The notes: generated by a model from the letters alone, not told the origin. A DNA stretch of 64,000 nucleotides from Sphingomonas caeni (GCF_026013415.1 NZ_JAPDOK010000001.1:499342-563341); one strand, 5' to 3'; positions 1-8,288 are shown, numbered from the stretch's first letter. A program made the numbers and translations.

Positions 1-1
1 C

Positions 2-151
2 GTGGAGCCCATTGCGATGGAGCATGGCCATTGGCAGGGCGTCACCGCGGCCAGCGGCGAGGTCTTCGCCTCGGGCGTCTACACCGCCAAGTGGCGCCAG
101 ACCGGCACGGACTGGGTGATCGAGGCCGAACTCTATCTGACGCTGGCATGA
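2..151 (+). CDS. C-terminal end of a SnoaL-like/DUF4440 (NTF2-fold) protein, partial
   Basis: Only the last 49 codons are inside the window; the gene starts upstream. The ending (SGVYTAKWRQTGTDWVIEAE then LYLTLA) matches the closing beta-strands of the nuclear-transport-factor-2 fold found in DUF4440/SnoaL-like proteins, where an A/VKW motif is followed by W.IE.E. Such proteins are small, usually cytoplasmic or exported, and of mostly unknown ligand. The stop overlaps the next start as ATGA, so the two are probably translationally coupled. The family call rests on a short tail and is moderate. Confidence 0.55.
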   Translation: MEPIAMEHGHWQGVTAASGEVFASGVYTAKWRQTGTDWVIEAELYLTLA

Positions 152-462
152 CCGAGATCTTCGCCGATATCACCTTCGACGCCGAAGTCATCGAATGGCG
201 CGGCCCCTCGCCCTTCTACTTCGCCGCCGTCCCACCCGAGCATATCGGCGAAATCCGCTACGCCGCGCAGATGGCGAGCTATGGCTGGGGCGTGGTCCCG
301 GTGGAGGCGGAGGTGCGCGGCGTCATCTTCCGCACCTCGCTCTTCCCCAGAGACGGCGGTTATCTCCTGCCACTCAAGGACAAGGTGCGGCGCGAGGCCG
401 GGATCGTGCCCGGCGGCTCTCTCCATATCCGCATGCGGGTCACCGGCCCGCGTCCAGGCTGA
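148..462 (+). CDS. DUF1905 domain-containing protein
   Basis: A 104-residue protein made almost entirely of one DUF1905 domain: a small beta-barrel with V.EWRGPSPFYFAAVP near the start, then a conserved SLFPRDGGYLLPLKDKVR block and a closing G.L.I.M.V strand. The biochemical role of DUF1905 is unknown; it is often fused or adjacent to YdeI/OmdA-type proteins. The start at 148 is chosen because its ATG overlaps the preceding stop by 4 nt. The stop lies 4 nt before the next ATG, so the first three genes probably form one transcript. Confidence 0.75.
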   Translation: MTEIFADITFDAEVIEWRGPSPFYFAAVPPEHIGEIRYAAQMASYGWGVVPVEAEVRGVIFRTSLFPRDGGYLLPLKDKVRREAGIVPGGSLHIRMRVTGPRPG

Positions 463-466
463 GCCC

Positions 467-1363
467 ATGCGCGTCGTATCGATCCGTCCGGCATCCGGTC
501 CCGCCACGGGCAGCGATGGCAGCGCCGATCTGCCCTGGTGGAGCTTCGGCAAGACCATTCTCGCGATCGCGGCGCTGCGGCTCGTCGAGATGGGCCAACT
601 CCAGCTCGACACCCCCATCGCGGACAAGCCCTATACGCTGCGGCAATTGCTTCAGCACCGCTCCGGGCTCGGCAATTATGGCAGGCTCGCCGACTATCAC
701 CGCGCCGTCGCCGCCGGCGAGCCGCACTGGCCGGTCGCCGAGCTGCTCCGCCGCACCGCGGGCGATCGATTGCGCTACGCGCCCGGCACCGGCTGGCTCT
801 ATTCGAACCTCGGCTATCTCGAGATCCGCCGCCTCATCGAGCAGGCAAGCGGCCTGGCGTTGGGCGCGGCGCTCCACGATCTCGTCCTCGCCCCCGCCGG
901 CGCCCAGCGCGCCCGGATCGCCAACGCTCCCGACGATCTCCACGACGTCGAAATGGGTGGACAAATCTATGACCCCGGCTGGGTCTATCACGGCCTGATC
1001 GTGGGTCCGCTCGACGACGCGACCCTGGTCCTCCACCGTCTCCTGTCCGGCGCATTGCTGTCCCCCGCGATGCTGGAGGCGATGCGCACCGCGCACCCGC
1101 TGCCCGAGCATCGCAGCGCCGCGCTGACCGATCCCGGCTATGGACTCGGCCTGATGACCAACCGGACCGCGGCGGGCGCGCGCATCGCGGGCCATGGCGG
1201 CAGCGGCCCCGGCAGCAATGTCGCTGTCTTCGTGCTCGAACGCGGGGAGGGCGTGGCGACGGGCGCGATCTGGAGCACGGACGACTCCCCCGAAACGCTC
1301 GAAGCTCAAATCATCGCGATGCTCGAAAACCCCGCCCCGGAACTTCAATCTCCCACCAGATAG
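467..1363 (+). CDS. serine hydrolase, beta-lactamase (class C/PBP4*-like) family
   Basis: A 298-residue protein with the three motifs of the serine beta-lactamase/DD-peptidase fold: SFGK (residues 26-29, nucleophile Ser and Lys), YSN (about residue 111) and HGG (about residue 242, in place of KTG). The HGG variant is typical of esterase/peptidase members rather than true beta-lactamases, so drug resistance should not be inferred. There is no clear signal peptide; the nucleophile is unusually close to the N-terminus, so either the domain starts short or the protein is cytoplasmic. The start follows the DUF1905 stop by 4 nt. The 3' end overlaps the convergent gene by 19 nt. Confidence 0.75.
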   Translation: MRVVSIRPASGPATGSDGSADLPWWSFGKTILAIAALRLVEMGQLQLDTPIADKPYTLRQLLQHRSGLGNYGRLADYHRAVAAGEPHWPVAELLRRTAGDRLRYAPGTGWLYSNLGYLEIRRLIEQASGLALGAALHDLVLAPAGAQRARIANAPDDLHDVEMGGQIYDPGWVYHGLIVGPLDDATLVLHRLLSGALLSPAMLEAMRTAHPLPEHRSAALTDPGYGLGLMTNRTAAGARIAGHGGSGPGSNVAVFVLERGEGVATGAIWSTDDSPETLEAQIIAMLENPAPELQSPTR

Positions 1364-2004
1364 TCCGCGACGCTGTAGCAATGACTCGCCTGATAGGCGT
1401 TACGCCCCCGGTTCATATGCGTCAGATTGAAGGTCCGAATGGCGCGCAGCGCGCGCGGGGCCGCGAGGAACTCGCGGATCGACGCGGCGCCCCGCACATT
1501 GATGCCGAACATGTCCGCGCCGCGCGGGAAGAAATGACCGACATCTTCCGGAGTCGTGACGCACTGCTCGGGAAAACCCTCATCCAGATGGCCCGGGATG
1601 GGGGTGCCGTCGGCGGTGAAATCGGAAAGATGGAGGATGAATCTCGCGCTTATGTCCTCGCCATCGGCATAGAGCGTAAAAAGCTCCATCCAGCTCGCGC
1701 TGACGCGGACAAGGGGCTTGTCGGAGGTCGAGGGCAGGCACGAGACCGACCAATAATAGCGCTCGGTCCTGCGCGGCATGGGGATGCAGCTTTGGCCGTA
1801 ACGGGCGAGAATCTCCAGAACGTCCTGCGCCTGCGGACGACGAAGAAATTTCTGGAAGCGCGCGGCATATTTGAACCGCAGTTCGAGCGACTCCGATCGC
1901 TCGTCGGCATCGCGCAAGTCCGCCCTCCCCTCGATCCAGTCGCGCTGCCGGCCAAGGCTCACAAAGGCGCGCACCCCGGTGGCGCTGGGGGGATTCGCGC
2001 TCAT
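1345..2004 (-). CDS. hypothetical protein (219 aa)
   Basis: I do not recognise the family. The protein is soluble, with no signal peptide or membrane segment, and rich in aromatic residues (RYYWSVSCLP; WMELFTLYADG; HFFPRGADMFG). The start at 2004 (MSANPP) is chosen because it overlaps the stop of the upstream DUF1801 gene as ATGA, indicating coupling; an in-frame extension upstream would run through that gene. Function cannot be inferred beyond co-expression with the DUF1801 protein. Confidence 0.6.
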   Translation of the reverse strand: MSANPPSATGVRAFVSLGRQRDWIEGRADLRDADERSESLELRFKYAARFQKFLRRPQAQDVLEILARYGQSCIPMPRRTERYYWSVSCLPSTSDKPLVRVSASWMELFTLYADGEDISARFILHLSDFTADGTPIPGHLDEGFPEQCVTTPEDVGHFFPRGADMFGINVRGAASIREFLAAPRALRAIRTFNLTHMNRGRNAYQASHCYSVADYLVGD

Positions 2005-2420
2005 TTCAGCAATCCGAACCGGATAATCTCTTCGAGCACGTCGATATCGATATCGCCCAGGGCCCTGAACTTGATGCAATAGCCGGTCACGCTCGCCTTC
2101 CCCAGCCGCTCGCCATAGGTTTCAGCCAGGTATTTCTTGTCCTCGATGCCCATGACGTAGATCGAGATTCCGGTCGTATTGCCGCTCAGGCCGATCCGGT
2201 AAAACTCCCTGGTCTTCCCGCCGGCATAGTGGATCAGCTGCGATCCATAGCCGATGTTCGGATTGGAAACGACCTTCCCGCTTTCGTCCCTGCCATCGAG
2301 GTACCAGAGCCTGGATGCCGGTGCGATGCCGAGGATGAGACGGTGCAGTGCGCGCATTTCATCGCGTTTCGGCTCGGCCTGGCCGGCAATACAGCCCTCG
2401 ATCTGCTCCGCTACGTCCAT
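2001..2420 (-). CDS. DUF1801 domain-containing protein
   Basis: A 139-residue protein with the YdhG-like DUF1801 fold: a helical N-terminus (VAEQIEGCIAGQ), a central GYGS..HYAGGKTREFYRIGLS strand block, then IYVMG.EDK.YL and a C-terminal helix ending FGLLK. Family function is undefined; related proteins resemble iron chaperone frataxin folds. The start at 2420 has a good ribosome site (AAGGGGA about 7 nt upstream), which is why the 17-residue longer frame is rejected. It overlaps the downstream unknown gene by 4 nt. Confidence 0.75.
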   Translation of the reverse strand: MDVAEQIEGCIAGQAEPKRDEMRALHRLILGIAPASRLWYLDGRDESGKVVSNPNIGYGSQLIHYAGGKTREFYRIGLSGNTTGISIYVMGIEDKKYLAETYGERLGKASVTGYCIKFRALGDIDIDVLEEIIRFGLLK

Positions 2421-2615
2421 GCTGGAGTCCCCTTTTCCCGCCGTCACCGCGCCGGGCGCGGTGACGCCCACACCATACTCGATCGCCCGCGAATCCGAAT
2501 GGCGCCTGCCCGGCCTCGCATTCGCTCACCCGCGTCGCCCGCGCGCAGGCGCCATGCCTTGACAATCCTGCCTTCCCTCTCTCCATCTCGGTTCCGGGAA
2601 GAGGGGGGATGGGGC

Positions 2616-3374
2616 ATGTCGGGCACGGACACGGCGCCGCGGGTTTTCGCGCCGCATCATCGGCACGATCGGACCATGATCGCGGCGGTCGTCCTGGCGA
2701 TCTGGCTGGCGATCGTGCTCGGCTTCGGACTCGATCTCGTCGAGCGCGCCCGCAACCACGCGCTGGACTTCGCGCTGGTCGTCCACCTGCACGTCATCGC
2801 CTATACCGGCTGGCTGGTGCTGTTCGCGGCACAGGCATGGCTGGTGCGCACCGGCCGCGTCGCCTTGCACCGGCGGCTGGGGCTCGCCGCACTGATCCTG
2901 CTGCCGGCGATGCTCCTGCTCGGCCCGGCCACCGCCTATTTCGGGGTCGCCAACAATCCCTACATGCCGGACAAGTGGATCGCCTGGCTGAGCGTCAATT
3001 TCACCAACGCGCTGGGGGCGATCGTGCTGCTCGCTGCGGGCTTGCTGATGCGCCGCGATCCCGCCGCGCACAAAAGGCTGATGGTGATGGGCACGATCGC
3101 CTTGACCGAGCCGGGCTTCAGCCGGATCTGGCTGGCATCTCTCGAGGCCAGCCTCGGGCAGGGCTATGTGCCCTTCTATTTCGCCACCTATATCGGCACC
3201 CTCGTGCTGGTGATCGCGGTCGGGGCCTATGATCTCGCGACGCGGCGGCGGCTCCACCCCGCCTATATCGCCGCCGCGCTGTGGATCTTCGCGAACGAGG
3301 CGCTCGCGGACTGGCTGTTCCATCAGCCCTTCTGGCTGGCCGCGATGAAGGCGATGACCGGGCACCCGGCCTAG
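2616..3374 (+). CDS. integral membrane protein, about seven TM segments
   Basis: 252 residues. After a short hydrophilic N-terminus there are about seven hydrophobic stretches, beginning at MIAAVVLAIWLAIVLGFGLD and then at residues of about 45-70, 80-103, 125-142, 155-170, 190-215 and 225-245. A His pair in HLHVIAYTGW and HRRLGLAAL lies at membrane borders, a pattern seen in small haem- or metal-binding membrane proteins, but I cannot name the family. The ATG at 2616 is preceded by GAGGGGGGA. The gene stands alone on this strand and a repeat element with a strong hairpin follows it. Confidence 0.65.
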   Translation: MSGTDTAPRVFAPHHRHDRTMIAAVVLAIWLAIVLGFGLDLVERARNHALDFALVVHLHVIAYTGWLVLFAAQAWLVRTGRVALHRRLGLAALILLPAMLLLGPATAYFGVANNPYMPDKWIAWLSVNFTNALGAIVLLAAGLLMRRDPAAHKRLMVMGTIALTEPGFSRIWLASLEASLGQGYVPFYFATYIGTLVLVIAVGAYDLATRRRLHPAYIAAALWIFANEALADWLFHQPFWLAAMKAMTGHPA

Positions 3375-3379
3375 GACGG

Positions 3380-3555
3380 ATCGACATTCAGCACTCGTGA
3401 CTCCCCTCCCTGCAAGGGAGGGGCAGGGGGTGGGTGGCGAGCGCAGCGAGCGCTTCGAAACGTCGCGGAAAAAGAAAAGGCCGGGCATCGAACCCGGCCT
3501 TTTCTAACCCATCCCTAACCCCTCCCTTGCAGGGAGGGGAATCCCGAATGTCGAT
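3380..3555. repeat. composite inverted-repeat element, copy 1
   Basis: Termini ATCGACATTC (3380-3389) and GAATGTCGAT (3546-3555) are perfect inverted repeats. Inside, each end carries the hairpin CCCCTCCC-5 nt-GGGAGGGG (3403-3423 and 3519-3539). A 13-bp hairpin AGAAAAGGCCGGG / CCCGGCCTTTTCT (3473-3505) in the interior should act as a bidirectional terminator between the convergent genes. An inverted relative lies at 37709-37870 with the same hairpin-to-hairpin span. No ORF is inside. It looks like a MITE or paired REP element. Confidence 0.85.
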
Positions 3556-3574
3556 ACAACCCCGCCCCCGCCTC

Positions 3575-4951
3575 TCAATCCCCCGCGAACCCGAACGGCG
3601 TCAGCCCGGTCTCGCGCTCGCTCACCACCATCGCGCGGCCCGCGGGCGCCGCCGATCGCTGCGGGCAATCGGGCCGGGTGCACGCGCGGCACCCGAGCCC
3701 GATCGGCACCGCGCCGCCGCCCAGGTCCATCCCGCGCGCCGCCGCCAGCGTGCCGGCATCCTTCGCCGCCACCCCCAGCGCAATCGCGAACCGCGCCCGC
3801 ACGCCCCCGGCGCGCGAACCCTGCGGCTGGACGGTGCGCGACAGGGTCAGCCAGCGCGTTCCATCCTCCAGATCGGCCAGCTGGCTCCCCAATTCCCCCG
3901 CTCGCTCGAACGCATCGAACACGCCCCAGAGCGGGCATACCCCCGGCGCTTCCGCCAGCGCCGATCCGCTCGCCCCCGAATAGCGCTTCGAGACCTGCCC
4001 GGCGCGGTCGAGCCGCAGCATGAAGAAGGGCAGCCCGCGCGCGCCCACGCGCTGCAGGGTCGTCAGCCGGTGCGCCACCTGCTCGTAGCCCGCGCCGAAG
4101 CGCCGCATCAGCAGCTCGATGTCATACCCCGTCGCCTCGCACGCCCGCAGGAAGCGCGCATAGGGCATCACCAGCGCCGCCGCGAAATAGCCGGTCAGAT
4201 GCCGCCGGTAGAGGCGCTCCCCCACCCGGTCCAGCTCGGCGCCGCGCACCAGGCCATCGATCTCGCCGCGCGCCTCCTCGGCCAGCTGCTGCGCCAGTGC
4301 GAAGCTGCGCGACGAGGCGTCGAGCAGTTCGGAGAGCTGCAACTGCCGCGCATGGAGATCGAGCCGCTTGAGCCGGTCGGGCATCACCTCGACCGGCAGG
4401 ATCCGCACCGAGAGCTGGTGTTTGACCCGCAGCCGCTCCGCCATCGCACTGTAGAGATCGCCCGATCCCAGCCGCAATTCGTCCGCCAGCGCTTCGGCCG
4501 CGGCGTCGAGGTCGGCGAAATGATTGCGCCACCGCTCGATCTCGCGCCGCACCGAACCGGAGGGATCGGGCGTCTCCGCCGCGGCCGGACCGCCGCCCAT
4601 CCGGTCATAGGCGCGTGCGAACGCCTCTGCCCCGCCCGGCGCCCCGGCCAGCCATTCCTCGACCTGCGCCCGGTCGACCTCGAGATCGGCGAACATCGGA
4701 TCGGCCAGCCGCCGCCGGATCGCCTCGGCGCCGCCGCCGGGCTCGCTCGCGGCAAGCGCGCGCGGATCGAAGTCGAACGTCTCGGCCAGCCGCAGCATCA
4801 GCACCGCGGTGATCGGCCGCTGGTTCTTCTCGACCAGGTTCAGATAGGAGGGCGAGATCCCCAGCATCTCGGCCATCGCCGCCTGGGTGAGCGCCGCCCC
4901 GCGCCGGAGGCGGCGAACGGCATGTCCGGCGAAGAGCTTCTGATCGGCCAT
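3575..4951 (-). CDS. XRE-family regulator of the ScfR/RamB type (short-chain fatty acyl regulator)
   Basis: 458 residues. A helix-turn-helix XRE domain occupies about residues 8-62 (TQAAMAEMLGISPSYLNLVE). A degenerate IrrE-like region follows in the middle (SFALAQQLAEEA, with no HEXXH zinc site), then a C-terminal DUF2083-type domain ending in a Cys cluster GCRACTRPDCPQR. In Corynebacterium and other bacteria this family (RamB, ScfR) controls acetate, propionate and glyoxylate-cycle genes. Divergent placement beside aceA fits regulation of isocitrate lyase. The start at 4951 (MADQKLF) fits the HTH spacing; the longer frame adds an atypical basic leader. Confidence 0.85.
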   Translation of the reverse strand: MADQKLFAGHAVRRLRRGAALTQAAMAEMLGISPSYLNLVEKNQRPITAVLMLRLAETFDFDPRALAASEPGGGAEAIRRRLADPMFADLEVDRAQVEEWLAGAPGGAEAFARAYDRMGGGPAAAETPDPSGSVRREIERWRNHFADLDAAAEALADELRLGSGDLYSAMAERLRVKHQLSVRILPVEVMPDRLKRLDLHARQLQLSELLDASSRSFALAQQLAEEARGEIDGLVRGAELDRVGERLYRRHLTGYFAAALVMPYARFLRACEATGYDIELLMRRFGAGYEQVAHRLTTLQRVGARGLPFFMLRLDRAGQVSKRYSGASGSALAEAPGVCPLWGVFDAFERAGELGSQLADLEDGTRWLTLSRTVQPQGSRAGGVRARFAIALGVAAKDAGTLAAARGMDLGGGAVPIGLGCRACTRPDCPQRSAAPAGRAMVVSERETGLTPFGFAGD

Positions 4952-5074
4952 CAACCCTCGGCCAGTGGGTACGCGGGCGCGAAGACCTCGCACCACACCT
5001 TGGGACTCGCGCCGGGGGACGCGGGAGGCAGGGGGAGGCCTTCGCTGACGCCTTCATGGCAGCGCCGATTACTC

Positions 5075-5092
5075 ATGTAAAGAAAATTACAT
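5075..5092. promoter_or_regulatory. candidate operator, 6-6-6 inverted repeat in the regulator-aceA intergenic region
   Basis: ATGTAA-AGAAAA-TTACAT is a perfect inverted repeat with 6-bp arms. It sits 124 nt upstream of the ScfR-type regulator's start and 116 nt upstream of aceA, in an AT-rich island of otherwise GC-rich DNA. A second half-site-like CTGTAAAG lies at 5190-5197, and a CTAACTTTC tandem pair lies near 5152-5169. It is a plausible site for the adjacent XRE regulator; binding is inferred. Confidence 0.5.
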
Positions 5093-5207
5093 CACGACAG
5101 AAAAGCGGCCGCCAGAGGTGACAGCCAGACCCCCTAAACACCCCATACCCCCTAACTTTCCTAACTTTCGGCGCGTATCCGGCTCACATCTGTAAAGGAG
5201 CCGACAC

Positions 5208-6491
5208 ATGACCACCGCCTTCGAAGACCTGATCCCCGCCCCCAAGGGCCGCTTCGAGGGTATCGTCCGTCCCTACACCGCGGAGGACGTGGCCAAGCTC
5301 CGCGGCTCCTTCCCGATCGAGCACACGCTGGCCCGCAAGGGCGCGCTCAAGCTGTGGGAGCTGCTCCGGACCGAGCCCTATATCAATTCGCTCGGCGCCA
5401 TGTCTGGCAACCAGGCGATGCAGCAGGTCCGCGCCGGCCTCCAGGCGATCTACCTCTCGGGCTGGCAGGTCGCGGCCGACGCCAACACCGCGAGCTCGAT
5501 GTATCCCGACCAGTCGCTGTATCCTGCGAACGCAGGTCCTGAGCTGTGCAAGCGGATCAACAACGCCCTGCAGCGCGCCGACCAGATCGAGCATTCGGAG
5601 GGTGGCGCTACCCGCGACTGGTTCGCCCCGATCGTCGCCGATGCCGAGGCCGGCTTCGGCGGGCCGCTCAACTGCTTCGAGATCATGAAGGCCTATATCG
5701 CCGCAGGCGCCGCCGGGGTGCATTATGAAGACCAGCTCGCATCGGAAAAGAAATGCGGGCACCTCGGCGGCAAGGTGCTGATCCCGACCCAGGCGCATAT
5801 CCGCAACCTCGACAGCGCCCGGCTCGCCGCGGACGTCTGCGGCGTCCCGACGATCATCTGCGCCCGCACCGATGCGGAGTCGGCCAGGCTGATCACCTCG
5901 GACATCGACGAGCGCGATCACGAGTTCCTCACCGGCGAGCGCACCGCCGAGGGCTTCTACCGCCTCGAGGACGGCACCGGCGTCGATCACTGCATCAAGC
6001 GCGGCCTCGCCTTTGCGAGCCATGCCGACCTGCTGTGGTGGGAGACGTCGAAGCCCAATCTCGACGACGCCCGCCGCTTCGCCGAGGCGATCAAGCGCGA
6101 GCATCCGAACAAGATGCTGGCCTATAATTGCTCACCCTCGTTCAACTGGGAGAAGAATCTCGACAAGGACGATATCGCCCGCTTCCAGCGCGAGATCGGG
6201 GCGATGGGCTACAAGTTCCAGTTCGTCACGCTCGCGGGCTTCCACCAGCTCAATTACGGCATGTTCGAGCTGGCGCGCGGCTACCGGGATCGGGGCATGG
6301 CGGCCTATTCGGAACTCCAGCAGGCCGAGTTCGCCGCCGAAGCCAATGGCTACACCGCGACCCGCCACCAGCGCGAGGTGGGCACCGGCTATTTCGACCT
6401 GATCGCGACCATCGCGGCGGGCGGAACCAGCTCGACCACCGCGCTCGCCGAGAGCACCGAAGCCGACCAGTTCAGCAAGCAAGCCGCGTAA
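5208..6491 (+). CDS. aceA: isocitrate lyase
   Basis: 427 residues, the usual length of proteobacterial AceA. It cleaves isocitrate to succinate and glyoxylate, the first step of the glyoxylate bypass needed for growth on acetate or fatty acids. The catalytic loop KKCGHLGGK (Cys at residue 183) is intact, along with the metal-site region DAEAGFGG and the C-terminal [20 protein letters not shown] block. The start has GTAAAGGAG 8 nt upstream. It is divergent from the ScfR-type regulator and followed closely by a 51-codon gene, so control by the neighbour is likely. Confidence 0.97.
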   Translation: MTTAFEDLIPAPKGRFEGIVRPYTAEDVAKLRGSFPIEHTLARKGALKLWELLRTEPYINSLGAMSGNQAMQQVRAGLQAIYLSGWQVAADANTASSMYPDQSLYPANAGPELCKRINNALQRADQIEHSEGGATRDWFAPIVADAEAGFGGPLNCFEIMKAYIAAGAAGVHYEDQLASEKKCGHLGGKVLIPTQAHIRNLDSARLAADVCGVPTIICARTDAESARLITSDIDERDHEFLTGERTAEGFYRLEDGTGVDHCIKRGLAFASHADLLWWETSKPNLDDARRFAEAIKREHPNKMLAYNCSPSFNWEKNLDKDDIARFQREIGAMGYKFQFVTLAGFHQLNYGMFELARGYRDRGMAAYSELQQAEFAAEANGYTATRHQREVGTGYFDLIATIAAGGTSSTTALAESTEADQFSKQAA

Positions 6492-6503
6492 AGGAGTAAG
6501 GCC

Positions 6504-6659
6504 ATGACCAACGAACCGCAGCGCAGCCGCGCCGTCTTCTCGACCGAGGATTTCCGCCTGATCCGCGAAGCCGTCGGCGCGCACCTCCAGAAGGTCAAGG
6601 ATTCGCCCGAATCGGTGAAATATTCGAACCTCTATCACCGCCTCGGCCGCGTCGCCTGA
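6504..6659 (+). CDS. small conserved-looking protein encoded directly after aceA (51 aa)
   Basis: An ATG with AAAGGAG 8 nt upstream begins 12 nt after the aceA stop and encodes MTNEPQRSRAVFSTEDFRLI followed by REAVGAHLQKVKDSPESVKY and SNLYHRLGRVA. The composition is that of a real soluble protein, with one predicted helix in the middle. No signal peptide, membrane segment or known motif is visible. Position and spacing make it part of the aceA transcript. The function is unknown; a role linked to isocitrate lyase is only suggested by linkage. Confidence 0.7.
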   Translation: MTNEPQRSRAVFSTEDFRLIREAVGAHLQKVKDSPESVKYSNLYHRLGRVA

Positions 6660-6676
6660 GGGGATCTTTGTGGATC

Positions 6677-6720
6677 GCATTGCGGAAAGCGAAAACCGGT
6701 TCCCACTTTTCGCGCAATGC
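6677..6720. repeat. nested palindromic repeat
   Basis: GCATTGCG (6677-6684) pairs with CGCAATGC (6713-6720), and inside it GCGAAAA (6689-6695) pairs with TTTTCGC (6707-6713). The AAACCGGTTCCCACTTTT core resembles a palindrome I recall as common between genes in Sphingomonadales and Rhizobiales. It lies 3' of the aceA operon, 17 nt past the small gene. Confidence 0.7.
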
Positions 6721-6745
6721 TCACGCCTTTCCTGGGGAGGAAAGG

Positions 6746-6777
6746 GCGCCCGCCGGAGTTCACGCTCCGGCGGGCGC
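6746..6777. terminator. 13-bp hairpin, probable bidirectional terminator
   Basis: GCGCCCGCCGGAG (6746-6758), loop TTCACG, CTCCGGCGGGCGC (6765-6777) is a perfect 13-bp stem between the aceA operon and the convergent symporter gene. Short pyrimidine runs flank both sides (TTCCC on one strand, CCTTTCC on the other), but there is no long U tract. Confidence 0.65.
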
Positions 6778-6785
6778 TTCCCGGT

Positions 6786-8222
6786 TCAGGCGGAAAGCGC
6801 CTCGATCCGCGCTTCATGCTCGGCCTTGCCGAACGGGAAGAAGCGGTAGAGCAATGCCGCCCCCGCCCCCAGCGCGAGGTAGAGCAACGCGAAAATGATC
6901 GTCAGATCGTCGATCGTTGCGCCGGGCACCTGGCCGGGCTTCGCGCCCTCGGGAAAGCCCACCGCGGACAGAATCCAGCCCGAGGCGAAGATGCCGATGC
7001 CGGTGGTGCATTTCTGGACGAAGAAGGCGCCCGCGAAGAACACGCCCTCGGACCGCCGCCCGGTATGCATCTCCGAATGCTCGACGACATCCGCCATCAT
7101 CGATGCGCCGAGGATCGTCGAGGAAACGCTGCAGGTGGCGTTGAGCGTGAAGATCGCGAACAGCAACGGCAGCATCACACCGCTGCCCGGATCGGGGAAG
7201 AGCCCCGCCAGCCGCAGCAGATAGGGCGCCGCGATCAGGATCGCCGCGCCCGTCATCGTCGTCATCGCCGCCACCGGCTTGCCCACGCGCTTGGCGAAGC
7301 GCGGTGCCAGCACGAACGCACCGATCACGCCCACGAACAGCGCCCCCGCCAGGTACATGAAGTCCGCCCCCCGCATCCCCCACACATAGGTGTAGAGATA
7401 GTTGGACAGCGAGAAACTGATCCCCTGCGCCGAATAGAAGCAGATTCCCGCCCCCATCAGGATCAGGAAGGCGCGGTTGCGCACCGTCTCGCCCAGTTCG
7501 CGAAAATGCCCGCCCACGCTCTGGGGCGCGATCTCGGGTCTGGGCAGATGCTTGATCTCATGGTGCGTGCCCAGCGCCGAGACGAGGATCGCGATCATCA
7601 TCGCCACCGCCCCGCAGATCGAAAAGCCGATATAGCTCTCCCGGTTGAGCAGCCCCGTCTCCTGCCCGGGATGGGGAGCAAGGAAATAGCCATAGGAGGC
7701 GACCAGCATCGCCATGCCGCCCGCCCAGCCGAACAGATAGCGGTACGCCATGATCCGCGTCCGCTCGTCATAATCCGCGGAAAGCTCTGGGCTGAGCGCC
7801 TGCGAGGGCACTTCATAGGCCGAGACGGCGCTGCGCACGAGCACCGAGAAGGCGAACACCCAGATCAGCATCGGCCCGTTCGCCAGCGCGGGCGGGTTCC
7901 ACAGCAGCAGCCATCCGATCGCGATCGGTATCGCCGAGGCGTACATCCAGGGATGCCGCCGCCCCCATTTGCTCCGCGTCCGGTCCGACAGCGTGCCGAT
8001 CAGCGGATCGATCAGCGCGTCGAGCAGCAGCGCGCACAGGATCGCCAGCCCCACGTCCGACGCGGGCAGCCCTATCACCTGGTTGAAGAAGAAGAGGAGG
8101 AAGGTCGAAAAGCCGAAATCCTTGACCCCATACGCCACCGCGCCGAAGCCATAGGCCAGCATCGTCGGTTGCCCGAGCCTGCGGACCGGCGGCAGATTCC
8201 CGGCCTCATGCGCCTCGGACAT
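6786..8222 (-). CDS. GPH-family sugar:cation symporter (MelB-like, MFS_2)
   Basis: 478 residues with about 12 hydrophobic segments and hallmarks of the glycoside-pentoside-hexuronide family: AYGFGAVAYGVKDFGFST near the start, DPLIGTLSDRTRSKWGRRHP in the loop between helices 2 and 3, SAYEVPSQALSPELSADYDE, and a second-half DVVEHSEMHTGRRSEGVFFA. GPH members move melibiose, xylosides, glucuronides and similar sugars with Na+ or H+. The exact substrate cannot be read from sequence. The promoter region contains GAAAGCGGTT, also found before the GH27 alpha-galactosidase, which hints at galactoside use. Confidence 0.85.
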   Translation of the reverse strand: MSEAHEAGNLPPVRRLGQPTMLAYGFGAVAYGVKDFGFSTFLLFFFNQVIGLPASDVGLAILCALLLDALIDPLIGTLSDRTRSKWGRRHPWMYASAIPIAIGWLLLWNPPALANGPMLIWVFAFSVLVRSAVSAYEVPSQALSPELSADYDERTRIMAYRYLFGWAGGMAMLVASYGYFLAPHPGQETGLLNRESYIGFSICGAVAMMIAILVSALGTHHEIKHLPRPEIAPQSVGGHFRELGETVRNRAFLILMGAGICFYSAQGISFSLSNYLYTYVWGMRGADFMYLAGALFVGVIGAFVLAPRFAKRVGKPVAAMTTMTGAAILIAAPYLLRLAGLFPDPGSGVMLPLLFAIFTLNATCSVSSTILGASMMADVVEHSEMHTGRRSEGVFFAGAFFVQKCTTGIGIFASGWILSAVGFPEGAKPGQVPGATIDDLTIIFALLYLALGAGAALLYRFFPFGKAEHEARIEALSA

Positions 8223-8278
8223 TCCACTCTCCTACTATTCTGGGCGCAGCATGGGAGGGGCCCGGCGTCGCGTCAATC

Positions 8279-8288
8279 GAAAGCGGTT
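8279..8288. promoter_or_regulatory. GAAAGCGGTT motif, possible LacI-family operator half
   Basis: The 10-mer GAAAGCGGTT lies 57 nt upstream of the symporter start and is shared with the region upstream of the GH27 gene (60213-60222). LacI-family sites often have an AAnCGnTT core. Symmetry here is imperfect and the site lies in a divergent promoter region, so it could serve either gene. Confidence 0.3.

Noticed and set aside
467..1363. True class C beta-lactamase (drug resistance)
   Set aside because: The third motif is HGG rather than KTG and the N-terminus lacks a normal exported form, so an esterase/peptidase role is more likely.
3575..4951. IrrE-type zinc protease activity in the ScfR-like regulator
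   Set aside because: The place of the HEXXH motif reads SFALAQQLAEEA, which lacks the metal-binding His residues.
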